64,000 nucleotides of DNA from Pteria penguin (GCA_035048485.1 CM068583.1:22047341-22111340); one strand, 5' to 3'; counted from the first letter of the stretch, positions 24,313 to 36,200 are shown. A program made the numbers and translations. Notes: a model not told the origin generated them from the letters alone.

Positions 24313-24524
24313 TATTATTTTTTTTCTTTTATATATATATTTTTTTGTTAATTCTATCGATGTGTAGAAATAATATTCTCCTTTTTCTTTCTAAAAAAAT
24401 CGAGACAAACTTGTATCATTAATCATTATAAAAATATTTTTAAAACCAAGATTTTTACTGAGACGCCTTCATTTACTGCTTTTTTAAAATAATTATTTCT
24501 ATTTATATATTTATTCATTTTAAA

Positions 24525-25265
24525 CAGCGTTTGTTGCCATTTACGAGTTGTTGATATATGCAATCAATGCCCCTGCCTTTACTACTGTTTGTTCACCACC
24601 TCAGGGGAAGCACTAGCGTCTGTCTTTGTCATTCATGGGTAGTAAATAACAATGTTGTGTTTATTAAAAAATTCAGATGGTAAATAGCAAACAAAATAAT
24701 GTTTTATCTTATATGCACTGTTGACGTGGTATGAGCTGTTTTACTCCCTCCTATGTAAAGAAGTAAAATGAAAATGGCGATCCAGGCGTCTAAAGAAATT
24801 TCGCATTGCAATATGTCCAATTACGTGTTGATAACTTCTTCAATTCGTACTTAAATGGCAACTTTAATTTGTTAATGTGTCTGTGCCCCCCCCCCCCTTG
24901 CACTTATTATTTTTATTTATTTATTTATTATTTTATTTTCTAAACAGCTCTTGTTGCCATTTTATAGGAGTTGTTTATATTTATCTTATAAGGCTGAGCA
25001 ATCAATGCATCTAGGAAGGTAGTAAATAACAATTTAATGTTTATTTTAATATTCAGATGGTAAATCATAAAACAAAATAATTTCTGTACCTGTTGTGCAC
25101 ACTTCACGTGATACGAACAAGATTTACTCCTTTGTAAAGAAGAAGAAAAAAACCCCACACAAACAACAAAAACAAAATGGCGACCCGCCGGCCACAGAAA
25201 ATTTGCATTGCAAGATGTCGCCTTACGTGTTTATATCTGCTTCAGTTCTTACTACAATAACAACT
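24525..25265 (+). repeat. Diverged tandem duplication, ~330-bp units
   Basis: 24,525-24,860 and 24,945-25,265 share the same order of words: aaacagc..ttgttgccat, agtaaataacaat, attcagatggtaaat, aaacaaaataat, cacgtg/gacgtg, tttactcc, aaaatggcga, ttgcattgcaa and ttacgtgtt. Both contain aaaatggcgaycc, a Kozak-like ATG opening only a short frame. Lying just inside the element's left end, it could be a duplicated promoter or subterminal region. Confidence 0.65.
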
Positions 25266-25913
25266 ATGACTTCTTTGATGATTATAGTATGACTTTCAAT
25301 ATAAAAACAATATATATCTCGACAGGTTATATGATTATTTTGCTCTATATGGTATGGTATCGGTTTTCTTGTTAAAAACGATTGAATATTTACCGCGTAG
25401 ATAAAATTGGATTAAAATCAAATAACGAATAAAGTCTTCTACACCCAATGATATAAAATGTGTCTGAAACCTTTCTTAACACACACGTGTGAGTTTAGTC
25501 ATGTAAAGGACATTAATTTTTGTTGTTTTAACAATTTTTCTTGCCGTTGTCGTTTCTCAGCGGGTTCGGTAGTGAGGAGAAAAATGTCGCGAGGTCCTCA
25601 AATACGACCGGGTAATTATGCATGATTTACGGATATTTCATATGAAAATTAAAGCACTATGACTATAATAAACATTGATGGTGCTATAAACGAAAAATGG
25701 TGGCATGTGCTTCAATATTGTGTAAATGTTTTGCATAAACCCAAGTGAATGTGTTCAGAGGTCTATCACAACTAATGGCTTCTGATCGGGGTTATGTCTT
25801 CACATTGAATAGATCATATATGAAATGTTTTATGATTCAAATGATTAGTATATTGCTTTTTTTACTTATCTGAACTACCTTTGTTTAAAAAGCGATGAAA
25901 ATTCCTCTTCTTT

Positions 25914-26133
25914 GCAAGCCGGCGCTACTAAATGAAGTCCGGAGAAGTCCGGAGAAGTCCGGAAAAAAAGTACGAGGGTTGGGGGGTTGTAAAGGGCATC
26001 CGGAGATAGATTGTGATAATATCTAATAAATTTCCAAGTTTCATCCAAATATATTGAGTAGTTTTGATTTTATAGGCTCACAAAGTTTCCCGGTGATTTC
26101 CAATTACTGAGCGCCGCCATATTGGATCGGGAT
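25914..26133 (+). repeat. Left subterminal inverted repeat (~220 bp)
   Basis: Runs from gcaag through three copies of gaagtccggag to ccatattggatcgggatc. It is nearly identical to the reverse complement of 39,111-39,332. It includes a GCCGCCATATTGG stretch resembling a YY1-type site (inference). 25,270-25,913 holds nothing else I can name. Confidence 0.85.
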
Positions 26134-27184
26134 CTATATACTGTCATACGGAAGTTATGTATATATCTCTCGATTAACGTTATAGTTCTTTTTTGCGAAA
26201 ACTAAAGTAGACTTTCCAATAATTGTAAATGGAATCACTTAAAAAAAAAAAAAAAAAAAAAAATAACTGATGTTGTTCGCCCAAGGCCATGTATCGTTGG
26301 CCTTAAAGCTTGTTTATGAGAAAAAAAGAAAGGATCGAAGAAAACAAACTAACTTTCAAGATTTTATTGATATGAACCTTACATGTTGGCATTATCAATA
26401 TACAACAGAATATTCAACTAAAAATACATAAATATAGCATGAATAAACAAGATATAATAGAATATTACATAAACAGATCTGTAATATTTCAGGCATGAAA
26501 CAGACTGGATATTTTGAGCAATAAAATAACAGTAGAGTGTCAATGATTCAAAACATATGCATCTCGTATTTTAGAATAGCAATGGACTAGATACTTTGAG
26601 CTTATCAATAATAAAGCAGATATAGATATCAAAATAAAAGACTAGGCACTTTAAGCGTTGACAAGGAAGAAGTAGTAATAGATATCAAAATAATGATTCA
26701 CAATAGATGTATTGAATGATGAAGTAACACAAAACTTTTAAATGTAGTGATCTATAGTACAGGAATTAAGTTCATCTATATGACATGGATAATTCAATTT
26801 CTATCAAGACAGGTGAGCATTCCGCCAAAACAAAATTGTATTAAAAGTTCGCAAAACCATAACAAGGAGTATAATGTTTATCATAATGACATCATATATC
26901 ATGACATATTTTGTTAAAAATAAATGTGAAATATTTTGTCAACTACATGCAAAGCATTAAATAGGAGACCAAGGAAATTTCAAAAATAAATAAGAGGAGT
27001 AAGTCATGTTGAGACTTAATAAAAGGGTACAATCAAAGACAGGATAATTATAGATTTATATAGGATTATTAAGTTATTTGATTTTTTTTTTCAAAGCATA
27101 GAATTAAAGTATTATATAAAGTGAAATATAAAAATGTTTGTGGAAATATCTTTTCTTTCTCTCATACCGGTTTTGCCTTTCATT
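26134..27184. other. Non-coding, AT-rich; probable 3' flank of the Tpt1-like gene
   Basis: An A-run of about 23 nt (26,240-26,263) and AT-rich DNA. No ORF with recognisable content. If the Tpt1-like gene is transcribed leftward, its 3' UTR and poly(A) site would lie here. Confidence 0.5.
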
Positions 27185-27717
27185 TCACAGATATTCAATA
27201 CACTTGAAAAAAGATGGTCTAATATACCCACTCCTGTTGCCAAGGGCTACAACTGTGCCGTTGTTGGTCCAGTGGAGGTTCCCGGGGTTGCGTCTAAGGA
27301 AAAGGTCGACGTCAAGATGAATGACCACTTCGGAATGGCGCCTGACTGCTTCCGGATGCTGGGCGAAGTGGACGTATTGTCTATCCATTCTGTAGAGGCC
27401 AAACTCCTGGATATCTGGAAGCGCTGCCCTGGTAGTTCCGTGGCCGCAGTAGGGAACGTCACATGCATGTTCCACTGGTGTCAGAATAGTGTCCAAGGCT
27501 ATGTTGATGGAATGGCCGCTGCTGGCTCGCACGTACTGGCCGTCTGATGAAACTTCCAGGCGCTCCTTCTGCATGGTGCCGGCTATCCATCTCACGTAGT
27601 TTGAGTCGAAGTGTTGGAAGTCTTCTAACTGTCTGATGTCTCCCAACCACACCCATCCACGCGTTGTCATCGGCAGGGAATAGTCGTGACGCAGGGCTCG
27701 CACGAGACGTCTGGAAT
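27185..27717 (-). CDS. Tpt1-like gene, catalytic exon
   Basis: The preferred acceptor is ...catcctcag|ATTCC at 27,717, which matches the phase of the upstream exon. An alternative acceptor (ttttttag) at 27,727 would need a phase-0 partner. It ends with a TGA after CIEYL. The ORF read on the opposite strand (27,134-27,547) is its shadow. Confidence 0.85.
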
Positions 27718-29048
27718 CTGAGGATGACTAAAAAAGAAAATGTATCAATGTGTGTTAGTAAAGTAAAACGACTATAAAAATTACACGACGGGTATGCACC
27801 GAATAGGACGGTCAGTGACAGTATCATAAAACTTTGATCAAATCCCAAGATTTAGTTATTTGTCCAATACTGTCTATAACAACTGTGACTGTGAACGAGG
27901 TAACAAAATGTTTCTATTCCAATTAAATGTGAATATCAGGTAATGTCTGATTACTACTGAGATATATGGACGGACATGCAGACAGACCAACGCTGGACAA
28001 ATTTGTCTTATACGAAACGTATGTTATCCGCGTAATTTGGAATAAAACAGCCAAAGATGACACAAAGCGATATGGAAATTGATTTTTTTTCTCCAATCCA
28101 AAGAAGTGTTGGTGGGAAACTGTTAAAAGATTATGATTAGAGAAATCCAACAAAAGCTAGAATTCAATCCAACTCTGGAAAATGTTCTTTGCAAACAACA
28201 CAACAACAGATTAAAATGTACATGAAATACAAATTATCCTAAGGCTTCTTACCATCCTTAAATTTTATACATCTAAGAACTTTATAATTCAACCAACCCC
28301 ACTCAACTGGTATTATAAACACGATGTATCCCTCTACAGTACCCAGATTTTCAATATGGTAATCGATAGAGATCAAGTACACTCCAGTAGGAGGGTCATG
28401 GGGCCTTCCCTGAAAAATTTGTTTTATAAATAATCACTGAACTTTGAACAACCATTTTATGTAACATCAAAAATAAATTAGAATAAATTTAAGAACATTA
28501 TTTCACAACAAAAATATTTAGATTTGGATAGTATGAGATACTTTCAAAGTAAGCATCATGCAGTCATATGTAGCACAATACATTATGCATACGCATGTGT
28601 AGGTATCAAAAACTCCGAAAGGTAACAAAAGGTTCCTTAAAACATATAATAGAATATGATCGGACAAAAATTCGAAGGACATGAACTGACCTTCGTCGAA
28701 AGTAAAAAGTAAAAAACAAAATATACATAAGATGGAAAACTGAGGGGGGGGGGTGTTGTTCTTCCCAAATCTCCCTTAATCCGCCCTTGTAATTAATTCT
28801 ACGTTAATTCGTAGATATGGACACACCGTGTGTTAAACAAGAGAAGAACGAACGTTGTAAATGATGAAGATCAAATGAACAATACATCTAAGTGAAATAT
28901 AAATATATTTGATATCTAAGTTTTGCGTACATGTTTTGAGCATTTGTGCATGGTATGAAATAAACTTTAATCCTTATAATCATAAATACATAACAAAGAT
29001 TTATTCACTTTCTACATGTTAAGATCTGGTTTCATTACACACATATAC

Positions 29049-29088
<40 letters not shown>

Positions 29089-30378
29089 TTTTTTATGTAC
29101 TCCCAAGCCAGGGCGATGTTAGGTAGATGTTTGTTGTCAGCTATCGGTTGTTTATGATTAATACACTCCCCGGGGCGATTACTGTCACCTGTTTCGGATC
29201 GTGCGAGGTGTGTTAATTGATTAATTGATTGCATCGAAAAATGCCAATATACATGGCTTTATTTGGTTTCGGTCTGTATTCAAGATAAGGTAAATCATCA
29301 TATTGATATTATGAGCTTGGAAGACTTCCTCAGTATACACCTTATAAATAATTTCTGTCTGCAGTATTACCTTTGTAAACCTATCAATCACTATTAACAA
29401 AAACTTATTGCAAAATTCAGATTGTCCTGACATGATTTAACTACAGAGCGTGGCAGATATCACAACATTGATAGAAACCAACATATTTGTATTTTTTGTA
29501 ATTCATAGATGATATTGAGGACAAATTCCAATTCATACTAAAATGTCCATTCTACCAAGAAATTAGAGTTCAATATATCAAAAGGTATTATTTCACGAAA
29601 CCCTGTGTATTTAAGCTTGTTTAGCTTTTAAGTGTAAGCAATGTTAAAGAACTTTCTACACTTGGTAAATTTATATCAATGGCTTTAAAAAGAAGAGCAG
29701 AGATTTTATGAAATATTCAGATGTAGGCTAAATGTGCACTTATCTTAAATAATCGCTTATTCACTCTCAATATTGAGTATCTGAATCTGTATATATTGTA
29801 CATATTCATCTGATGTGTGCGACATACAAAAACAAATGAATTGAACTGAATTTAAATTGACACAAAGTCATACACAAGGTACTCCATTTGCCAGTTCTGG
29901 TCCAATTAAAGGCATATACATACATACGTGTATTACATGATTGTCCAAATATTATGGAATAAATGCTAACTTGCATAAAAATTACTTGTATTTGCAATTT
30001 ATTTTGAATAAATACTGTTTAAACTAACCTGCATAAAGAAAATCAGTTCATATAAGTTAGGATGACTGAGCATTAAATAATAATACTTTCATTAAGCTCT
30101 TTCCTAGGGTAACTGATATATACTTGCTATATTGTCCCTAATTGCTTGAAATTTTCCTTCAGTACATTTTGCGCAGAAAATATTGAACACTACTTTTGAA
30201 TACATAGAAAGAAAAATTAAGTTTTGGTCATTTTAACAATATGTAAATGAAATTACACCCTAAGGAAAGCCTATTATAGGCTGAAGACATATTTGGTCAC
30301 TTTAGAACATAAGTATACAAGTAATAATTTTAAAGTGTGAAAATTAACAGAAAATATCACACTCACCTTGTAAGACAT
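27185..30378 (-). CDS. Tpt1/KptA-like RNA 2'-phosphotransferase
   Basis: The main exon (27,717 or 27,727 down to 27,185) encodes a full KptA/Tpt1 domain. This family removes an internal RNA 2'-phosphate using NAD+, classically after tRNA splicing. Visible landmarks are RALRHD (catalytic Arg-His), GWVWLGDI, DGQYVRASSGHSI (the IRAxQGHS motif, with Gln replaced by Ser), HGTTRAAL, RMDRQYVHFA, RRHSEVV (the position of the last conserved Arg) and NNGTV. The C-terminus matches the family's usual end. A phase-compatible model adds an exon at 28,409-28,253 and a start exon at 30,378-30,367 (MSYK then gtgagt), giving 233 codons. These 5' exons are less certain. It diverges from the SGNH-like gene and lies inside a transposon-like element rather than among host genes. 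The four catalytic residues appear intact; the Gln-to-Ser change and GC-rich codon use are the odd points. Confidence 0.8.
28253..28409 (-). CDS. Tpt1-like gene, probable upstream exon
   Basis: Acceptor ...aatttttcag and donor gtaaga enclose 157 nt open in a single frame, starting GRPHDPPTGVYLISIDYH and ending KFKD. It leaves one base, which fits the acceptor at 27,717. I do not recognise the encoded sequence. Confidence 0.5.
29049..29088. repeat. (AT)n-(AG)n compound microsatellite
   Basis: About ten AT dinucleotides followed directly by about ten AG dinucleotides. Confidence 0.9.
30367..30378 (-). CDS. Tpt1-like gene, possible start exon (MSYK)
   Basis: ATGTCTTACAAG followed by a perfect gtgagt donor, in phase 0 as the next exon requires. 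It is only 12 coding bases, so it could be coincidence. The 28,410-30,366 interval would be intron; it holds an (AT)n/(AG)n microsatellite at 29,049-29,088 and no other gene I can support. Confidence 0.4.
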
Positions 30379-30929
30379 GATGCAAAGCAATTATTTCTAA
30401 GTTCGTGTCGAAGGAATATCAGTAACAAATGGCAGTTCTATTCGGAATATGGTCTGAAGACGATGGTACACCGTATATGTACATGTCTTAATTGTAATAT
30501 TCAACCAATGACAATATTACATAACGGATTATGCAGTAATTAAATCATGTAATTAGCCCAGAATTATTTATTGCAATGCTGTGATTAGCTAAAGATAATT
30601 AGCATCAAAGAGAACGCTTTAAAATTAGTAGCCTACAATTATCTAATTATCACCGCTTAATTGCCAAGAATTTCTGGAATGTGTAGTTATCTATCTTAAT
30701 GTTTGACCAATTGCATCGACGTTATTATAACGGTTATAGAAATTTCTTTAATGTGATTGACCTCTTAGCCAATCTGATTGGATATTAAGGCCAAATTACA
30801 TAGCTATTAAAAGAGCATTCCTCAATCTGTCCTTCATTACAATATCGATTTCATGCGCTGAGGTCTTATTGCTGAGTTAACAAACGATTTTATTGTTGTA
30901 ATTTTGATTTATAAATATTCGTTTCAGAT
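30379..30929. promoter_or_regulatory. Putative bidirectional promoter region
   Basis: About 550 bp separates the proposed MSYK start of the Tpt1-like gene (minus) from the ATG of the SGNH-like gene (plus). It is AT-rich with repeated taatta and aattag words and no ORF of note. The acceptor-like tttcag 3 nt before the SGNH ATG hints at a 5'-UTR intron. Promoter function is inferred only from the head-to-head arrangement. Confidence 0.35.
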
Positions 30930-31634
30930 ATGTCCACCAGGATTGATGTCATTGGTCATTCCTTTGTACGACGGCTCCAGGAGTGCATTACCAGACGTGC
31001 AGTGCCAGAGGGGATGCCCGAAAGCCCCTTTTATCCCGACTTCGGTCTTGTCGGGATGCAGGTAAGGTTGCATGGGTATTGTCCAGATGGCCGGAATCTT
31101 AGTCGTATTGAACATGCTGTATTGTTGACGCGCTCCCACCTAATGCAGAATTACTGTGTAGATCCTCCGTATGCAGTAATTGTGCACGTAGGCGGGAACG
31201 ACGCTGACAGCAGCATGTTCAATTTAGACTGGTATCTGGCCACCTTGGATAATCTCCTTGGAACCCTTCTTTCTTGCAGCGTAACCCGCATCGTGGTGTG
31301 GGTGCGCCGTTCCCAGCGTCCTCGTGGTTTCCTGTCTTACGAGGCAAACCGTAAGGAGATTAATCAGTCCGTTCGTCGATTGGTGTCCTCGGTGTATCGA
31401 CGGCACGTCTATTTCTTTCAGTGGGACGACCGTCGGTTCACCGAGCACCTTTGGTCTCGTGATGGGGTCCACTTGAATGTGCGAGGGATGGTGCAGTACT
31501 ACCATCAGATGCGGGTTGCCATGATGCTGACCCCTTCCATGCCCTTCACCGCTGTGTCTCTAGGGAGACACCGCCATCGGCCAAGCCGACGACGAACACG
31601 AGAAGACCGCAGGTATAAGTATGTCCCGTATTAA
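30930..31634 (+). CDS. SGNH-hydrolase-like protein (234 aa)
   Basis: An uninterrupted ORF with the three hallmark blocks of the SGNH/GDSL hydrolase superfamily: VIGHSFVRRL (block I, Ser nucleophile in GHS), IVHVGGNDAD (block III, GxND) and RDGVHLN (block V, DxxH). Length and spacing fit a single-domain SGNH fold, but the block I motif is GHS rather than GDS. Such proteins, some possibly catalytic and some not, occur as accessory ORFs of several animal transposable elements, for example Ngaro-type and CR1-type retroelements. Here it sits in a DNA-transposon-like unit, head-to-head with the Tpt1-like gene. The tail is Arg/His-rich (RHRHRPSRRRTRED), suggesting nucleic-acid contact. A gtataagt sequence 22 nt before the stop could be a splice donor giving a different C-terminus. 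Codon use is much more GC-rich than the flanking DNA. Confidence 0.8.
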   Translation: MSTRIDVIGHSFVRRLQECITRRAVPEGMPESPFYPDFGLVGMQVRLHGYCPDGRNLSRIEHAVLLTRSHLMQNYCVDPPYAVIVHVGGNDADSSMFNLDWYLATLDNLLGTLLSCSVTRIVVWVRRSQRPRGFLSYEANRKEINQSVRRLVSSVYRRHVYFFQWDDRRFTEHLWSRDGVHLNVRGMVQYYHQMRVAMMLTPSMPFTAVSLGRHRHRPSRRRTREDRRYKYVPY

Positions 31635-32533
31635 CGTTCATTGAAACACTATATGTAAAATGACCTGAATTTTAACTAAACATCAGAAGTAAATTAATTT
31701 TTTATATAAGCTTCCTTCTTATTCAATTGTTGATTTTTTTTAAAAAAAGTTTAATTTCACCGTCTGAATTTTGAAAATGAACTGGCTTTCCATACATATC
31801 ACCCTACATGTATATTGACTCCTACATTGCTAATCGTCAAATCATTTATAAAAAGTTCATACTAAGAGAGAAAAGTAGACTATATCTTGAATCAAATTTC
31901 AATTTTAATGCAAAAATATATACAACTAAATTTTTATTGGATTACTCTTTTTCATGTAATTATGTCTATTTCAAGTATTTTTTTTTTTTTAGTAAATCTC
32001 CCTTTAATTCTGTGCATTAGTTTAAAATCAATAACATGTTTGAAAATGAAACGTTTATATGATCTGTAAAGAAGAGATAACTCCATTTGGGTTTAAGAAG
32101 AGTTCTATCTAATTGGTATTTCAGGGACCTTATGGTAAATGTAGGGTTTTTTTTCTTAGGTTTTTTTGATATACATGTATATATATGTGTCTGGTTTTTT
32201 TTTTTTTTTTTTTTTTTGTTTTGTTTTGGGTTTTTTTATTGTTGTTTGGTTTTTGTTTTTTTTTTTGTTTTTTGTTTTTTTGTTTTTTGTTTTTGTTTTT
32301 TGTTTGTTTTGATAATCATTTATTTCCAAATAAAGCCAGATCTTAATATTATTTCTTTTATATGTATGTCATATAAATGAATTGATTTATTTCTAAGATT
32401 TATCATCCCTTATTGATTTTGGGTCGTGACTGTCAATAATGTGGTTAAATATAGTTTCTTTTCTCTGTTTTATTTTACTCTCTCTTACAAAGTATGTTTT
32501 GTTTTTCTTCTTTTATTTTGGGGGATTTTTTTT
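31635..32533 (+). other. 3' flank of SGNH-like gene, T-rich
   Basis: AT-rich sequence ending in a long T/G-rich tract (32,150-32,320) and no credible ORF; the Phe-rich frame at 32,087-32,380 is low complexity. It probably represents 3' UTR leading to the hairpin module at 32,534. Confidence 0.5.
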
Positions 32534-32633
32534 TTGGCTCTTATAGAGGTGGCCTCCACGTGGCAAGAGCTGGTAACGTTGTTGAGAAATAAATAAAAAC
32601 TATTTTTCTCTCAACAACGGCTGACAACCTCTG
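32534..32633 (+). terminator. Double-hairpin 3' module, copy 1
   Basis: ttggctcttatagaggtggc opens a stem (gctctt/aagagc) followed by gttgttgaga and ctcaacaac arms that enclose AATAAATAAA, a poly(A)-signal-like sequence. The same ~100 bp, in the same orientation and also preceded by a T-tract, occurs at 38,011-38,107. One copy lies after each of the two plus-strand genes of the element. A role in 3'-end formation is inference. Confidence 0.55.
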
Positions 32634-32704
32634 TGAATTTAATATGCACCAAAGGATTTACTTTTCAATTCATTCTCATTTGTTATATATATATATCAGC
32701 GTCA

Positions 32705-32995
32705 TCTACAAAGTTGACAAAATATTGTCGTATAAACACGAAGCCAAGCGAATAGGGGGGGGGGGGGGGGTTCCTCCTCTGGATTCCCTGTGCTAGAGAA
32801 ACAACTGGCGCCACAAGTCTGGCTAAAAGCGCACATGGTGCATATCACGGTATATTGTCGAATAAACACGAAGCCAAGCGAATGGGGCTTTTTGTGGCAA
32901 ATTCTTATTGCTAGAAAAACAGTTGGCGCCACAAGTCTGGCTAAAATCGCATATAATGCATATCAAATGCGTATCACGGACATTCTTGGTTCATC
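32705..32995 (+). repeat. Two-copy ~125-bp tandem repeat upstream of the transposase gene
   Basis: tattgtcgtataaacacgaa, gccaagcgaat, ctggcgccacaagtctggct and tgcatatcacgg occur in order at 32,724-32,849 and again at 32,850-32,990. It lies 200-500 bp before the PHD-OTU-MULE start codon and may be promoter or transposase-binding sequence. Copy 1 carries a G-run of about 17. Confidence 0.7.
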
Positions 32996-33206
32996 GCCGT
33001 GAACGGTCAGGTGCTGTTTCAGAGGTATTGTTGCTTTCATATTGTGTTCGCATTTTAAATTGTTATTCTATATTTATTTTAAATTGCGTGTAAATATTCG
33101 TTGTCGTTGGTAGTATTGTAGCTTAGTAGAAGTTGTACACGTGTATATATACCGTAGTAGTTTTTATTTTCTTTTGTGTCCTAAGATCGTACTTAAATAG
33201 TACACG

Positions 33207-36200
33207 ATGTCGTCAGTTGGACAGGTCGTCGACTACCCTTGTGGTACTTGTGGGAAAAACTGTGAGGGCGTACTAGAGGTCGGATGTGACAGTTGCGATG
33301 GTTGGTTTCATTTAGAATGTGAGGGAATCGCTTCTGTTGATTTCAAGTTTCTGCGTAAGACCAAACTAGCGTATGTCTGTTCTAAATGTACGCACACCAA
33401 AGACAAGACATACAACTACGACCTAGCTATAAAAAGGTTGACGTCTGCTGTCTCTCGTGGTAAGGTAGCTGAGGCATTAAGGTTGGAATCAATTCTCATG
33501 CGAGCTGAAAACATGGCGTGTCAAGGTCAAATATCACTACCTGAAGGGTCCCCATTCTTCAGAGATGCACAAGCTGAAATCCTGCTAGGTCCTGAATGGG
33601 TTGGTGCATCACCCTTTATGGTCAAGGCCGACGGTAACTGCCTGTTCAATGCCCTATCTGTCTGTTTGATAGGCAACGAATCCATGGCAACTGAATTACG
33701 AGTGAAAACCGCTATAGAAATGTTCAACAATTCAAAATTCTACAAACATTCCAAAGAGTCGTACCGCCTTGTCAGTCCCCCCTTTTCTGATGCACTGTCA
33801 GACTGTGCAACAAACAAAGCCTTCTCGTCATCTTGGACCATACACGCGGCAAGTAATGTTTTAGGTTGTCCCATTCAGACAGTTTACCCCTTGGTAAACG
33901 GGCTCGCCGATAAAAACATTACAATTCTTAATCGGAGCTTTGTCCCAAGGACCCCAAAGAGTAAGAAGGAAGTTATAATCATGTGGTCTGGGTCCAGTGG
34001 GCAAAATAATGGCATGTGGGTCCCAAACCATTTCGTCCCCTTATTGGATCGGAAGGAAAGTCGTAATGTCATTGACCTTGACGACACAATTCAGTTTCCC
34101 TCCCTACCTTCCCGCAAAATAATATTACCCAATAAAAATCAATGTGACAAACGCCCAAAAAGCAATCAAATTAACAATAAATCCCCTCTACCTAAAACAG
34201 ACCATTCCCCTCGTCCCCCCATGGCAGATGTATCGGATACCGATGACTCAATTTCTCTCCCACCTCACACAGTTTCCCCTCTTTCCACAATCTCTGATTG
34301 TTCGGATAGTGATGATTCGACCGTTACCCCTCTTTCACCGGAAATTTCCCCCCTCGCAAGTCGCATAAAATTAAGCAATAATATCACAAATAACAAACTA
34401 TCCAAAACCGATAGGAGACAACCCCCTACCAAAATTTCGGGAGACAGCACCAGTCCATTGCTCGAAACCGAGTCCTCTCCTAAATCTTTGACATCAAAGA
34501 TCGATGTCTCCTCATCTCCGACGATAGATAGTGACTTGTCTGACACTATGGACATTACGGATTTATCAGATGCTGTTACTCACCCATATAAGAATCCCAC
34601 AACATTCTCATTGAACGGGGGATTCCTATCTCTCGAGTCTTTATTACACGCGGCAACCGAAGTCGAGCATATGGGGTCCTCCATCCCTAGAGGTATTAAA
34701 GAAAATGTTTATTTCGTTTTGGACGATACGAAAAACATTGACAGGCGTCAGTCTGGAAAACAGAGTGAATATCGAGATGATTGTGGGGCTTGGGCTTCAA
34801 AAAAAAATTCTACAAAATCACATTATTATGTCAAGAAGGATGATGGTAAACTGACATACGTGGAATTGAAAAATGGGGTTTTTTGCACAGAAAAGAAAAG
34901 AAAATTTATACCTATCAACCCCCAACCCTCTTCCGAATCGATTGTAACTATAAAGCGAAAATATTCTTATCTGGATAGAGACCCCAAATACAGAAAGAGA
35001 GTGACCTGGATTGTGTGTACCCCACCAATCGAAAACGCGGTAGTTGAATACTTAGGCCCTTTTCCGGCAGACACTGTCCATGGGAACGCGAAACACATTT
35101 CTGCCCCTTATCAGCGTTTGATGGAAGGTCAAAACAATATCATTAGGGAGGGTCTAAAGCACAACAAACCCCCCAGGGCAATTAGAAGGGACGTAAATTC
35201 TGAATTCCCAGATGACATTGTCGATTTAAAACTAGTACAAAATGCTGTGTACAATCACAAATCGAAGAACAGACCCGCAAACGAAAATAGGCAAAACGTG
35301 GCCGATGATGTTTTGTCTATAATGAACAAATTATATTCGGGTACTTACGTGAAAGAGGTCATTGCGACGGGTTCTAACAAACCACCGAATGTAATTTGTT
35401 ATACAAATGAACAACTTCGTCTCCTTAAATCGGCTATATTAAGTGGCTGCATCATTGGTGTAGATAGGACATTCAATGTTAGTCCCCATTTTCTGACCAC
35501 TCTATGTTTCAAAAACCCAAACGTTGTACAAAAACGTACGCAGGATTCCCCAATCATGTTAGGACCCATATTTTTACACTGGGATGGGAAATTCGAAACA
35601 TACCAGCGATTCATGTCGCACCTGCAAACCTTATTAGTCAAATTGCCATCTGTGAAAGATAGGCATCTGGATGTTTCTTTTGGTAAGGTGATTTTTGGCA
35701 CTGACGGTGAATGTCACTTGGTTAATGCAATCAATGCTTGTTTTCCACGAGCTGTGCAGACGCTTTGCACAAAACACCTTAAAGACAATACGCGTTTCAA
35801 TTTACGGAAGACCTTTCCAAGCCCCGTTGTCGAGCTTATTGTTGACAAAATTTTCCATCCCAACAATGGCCTTTTAAGTACGACGGACAAAATTATATAC
35901 GACGAAAAGGAAGCGGAACTCACGCAGGAATTCACATGTTCATACCTGACCGACACATTGCTACCTACACTTAGGTCAAGAGTGTTCGAACCCAGACTCA
36001 AATGTCCGAACATCCCCAAGCTCTGGACAAATAACAACAACGAGTCGTACAACAACAAAATAAAACAAGCCACGGACTGGACAATTTTAAGAACTCCAGA
36101 TTTGATAGACGTATTAGAATCTTTTGAGAGAGAACAGGTAGCAGAACTTAGGGGGGCTCTGTACGGAAAGGGTAACTATGAGCTCACCGAAACGGCATCG

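Noticed and set aside
27134..27547. 137-codon plus-strand ORF
   Set aside because: It is antisense to the Tpt1-like catalytic exon, whose family motifs are on the minus strand.
32087..32380. Phe-rich 97-codon ORF
   Set aside because: Direct consequence of a T-rich tract.
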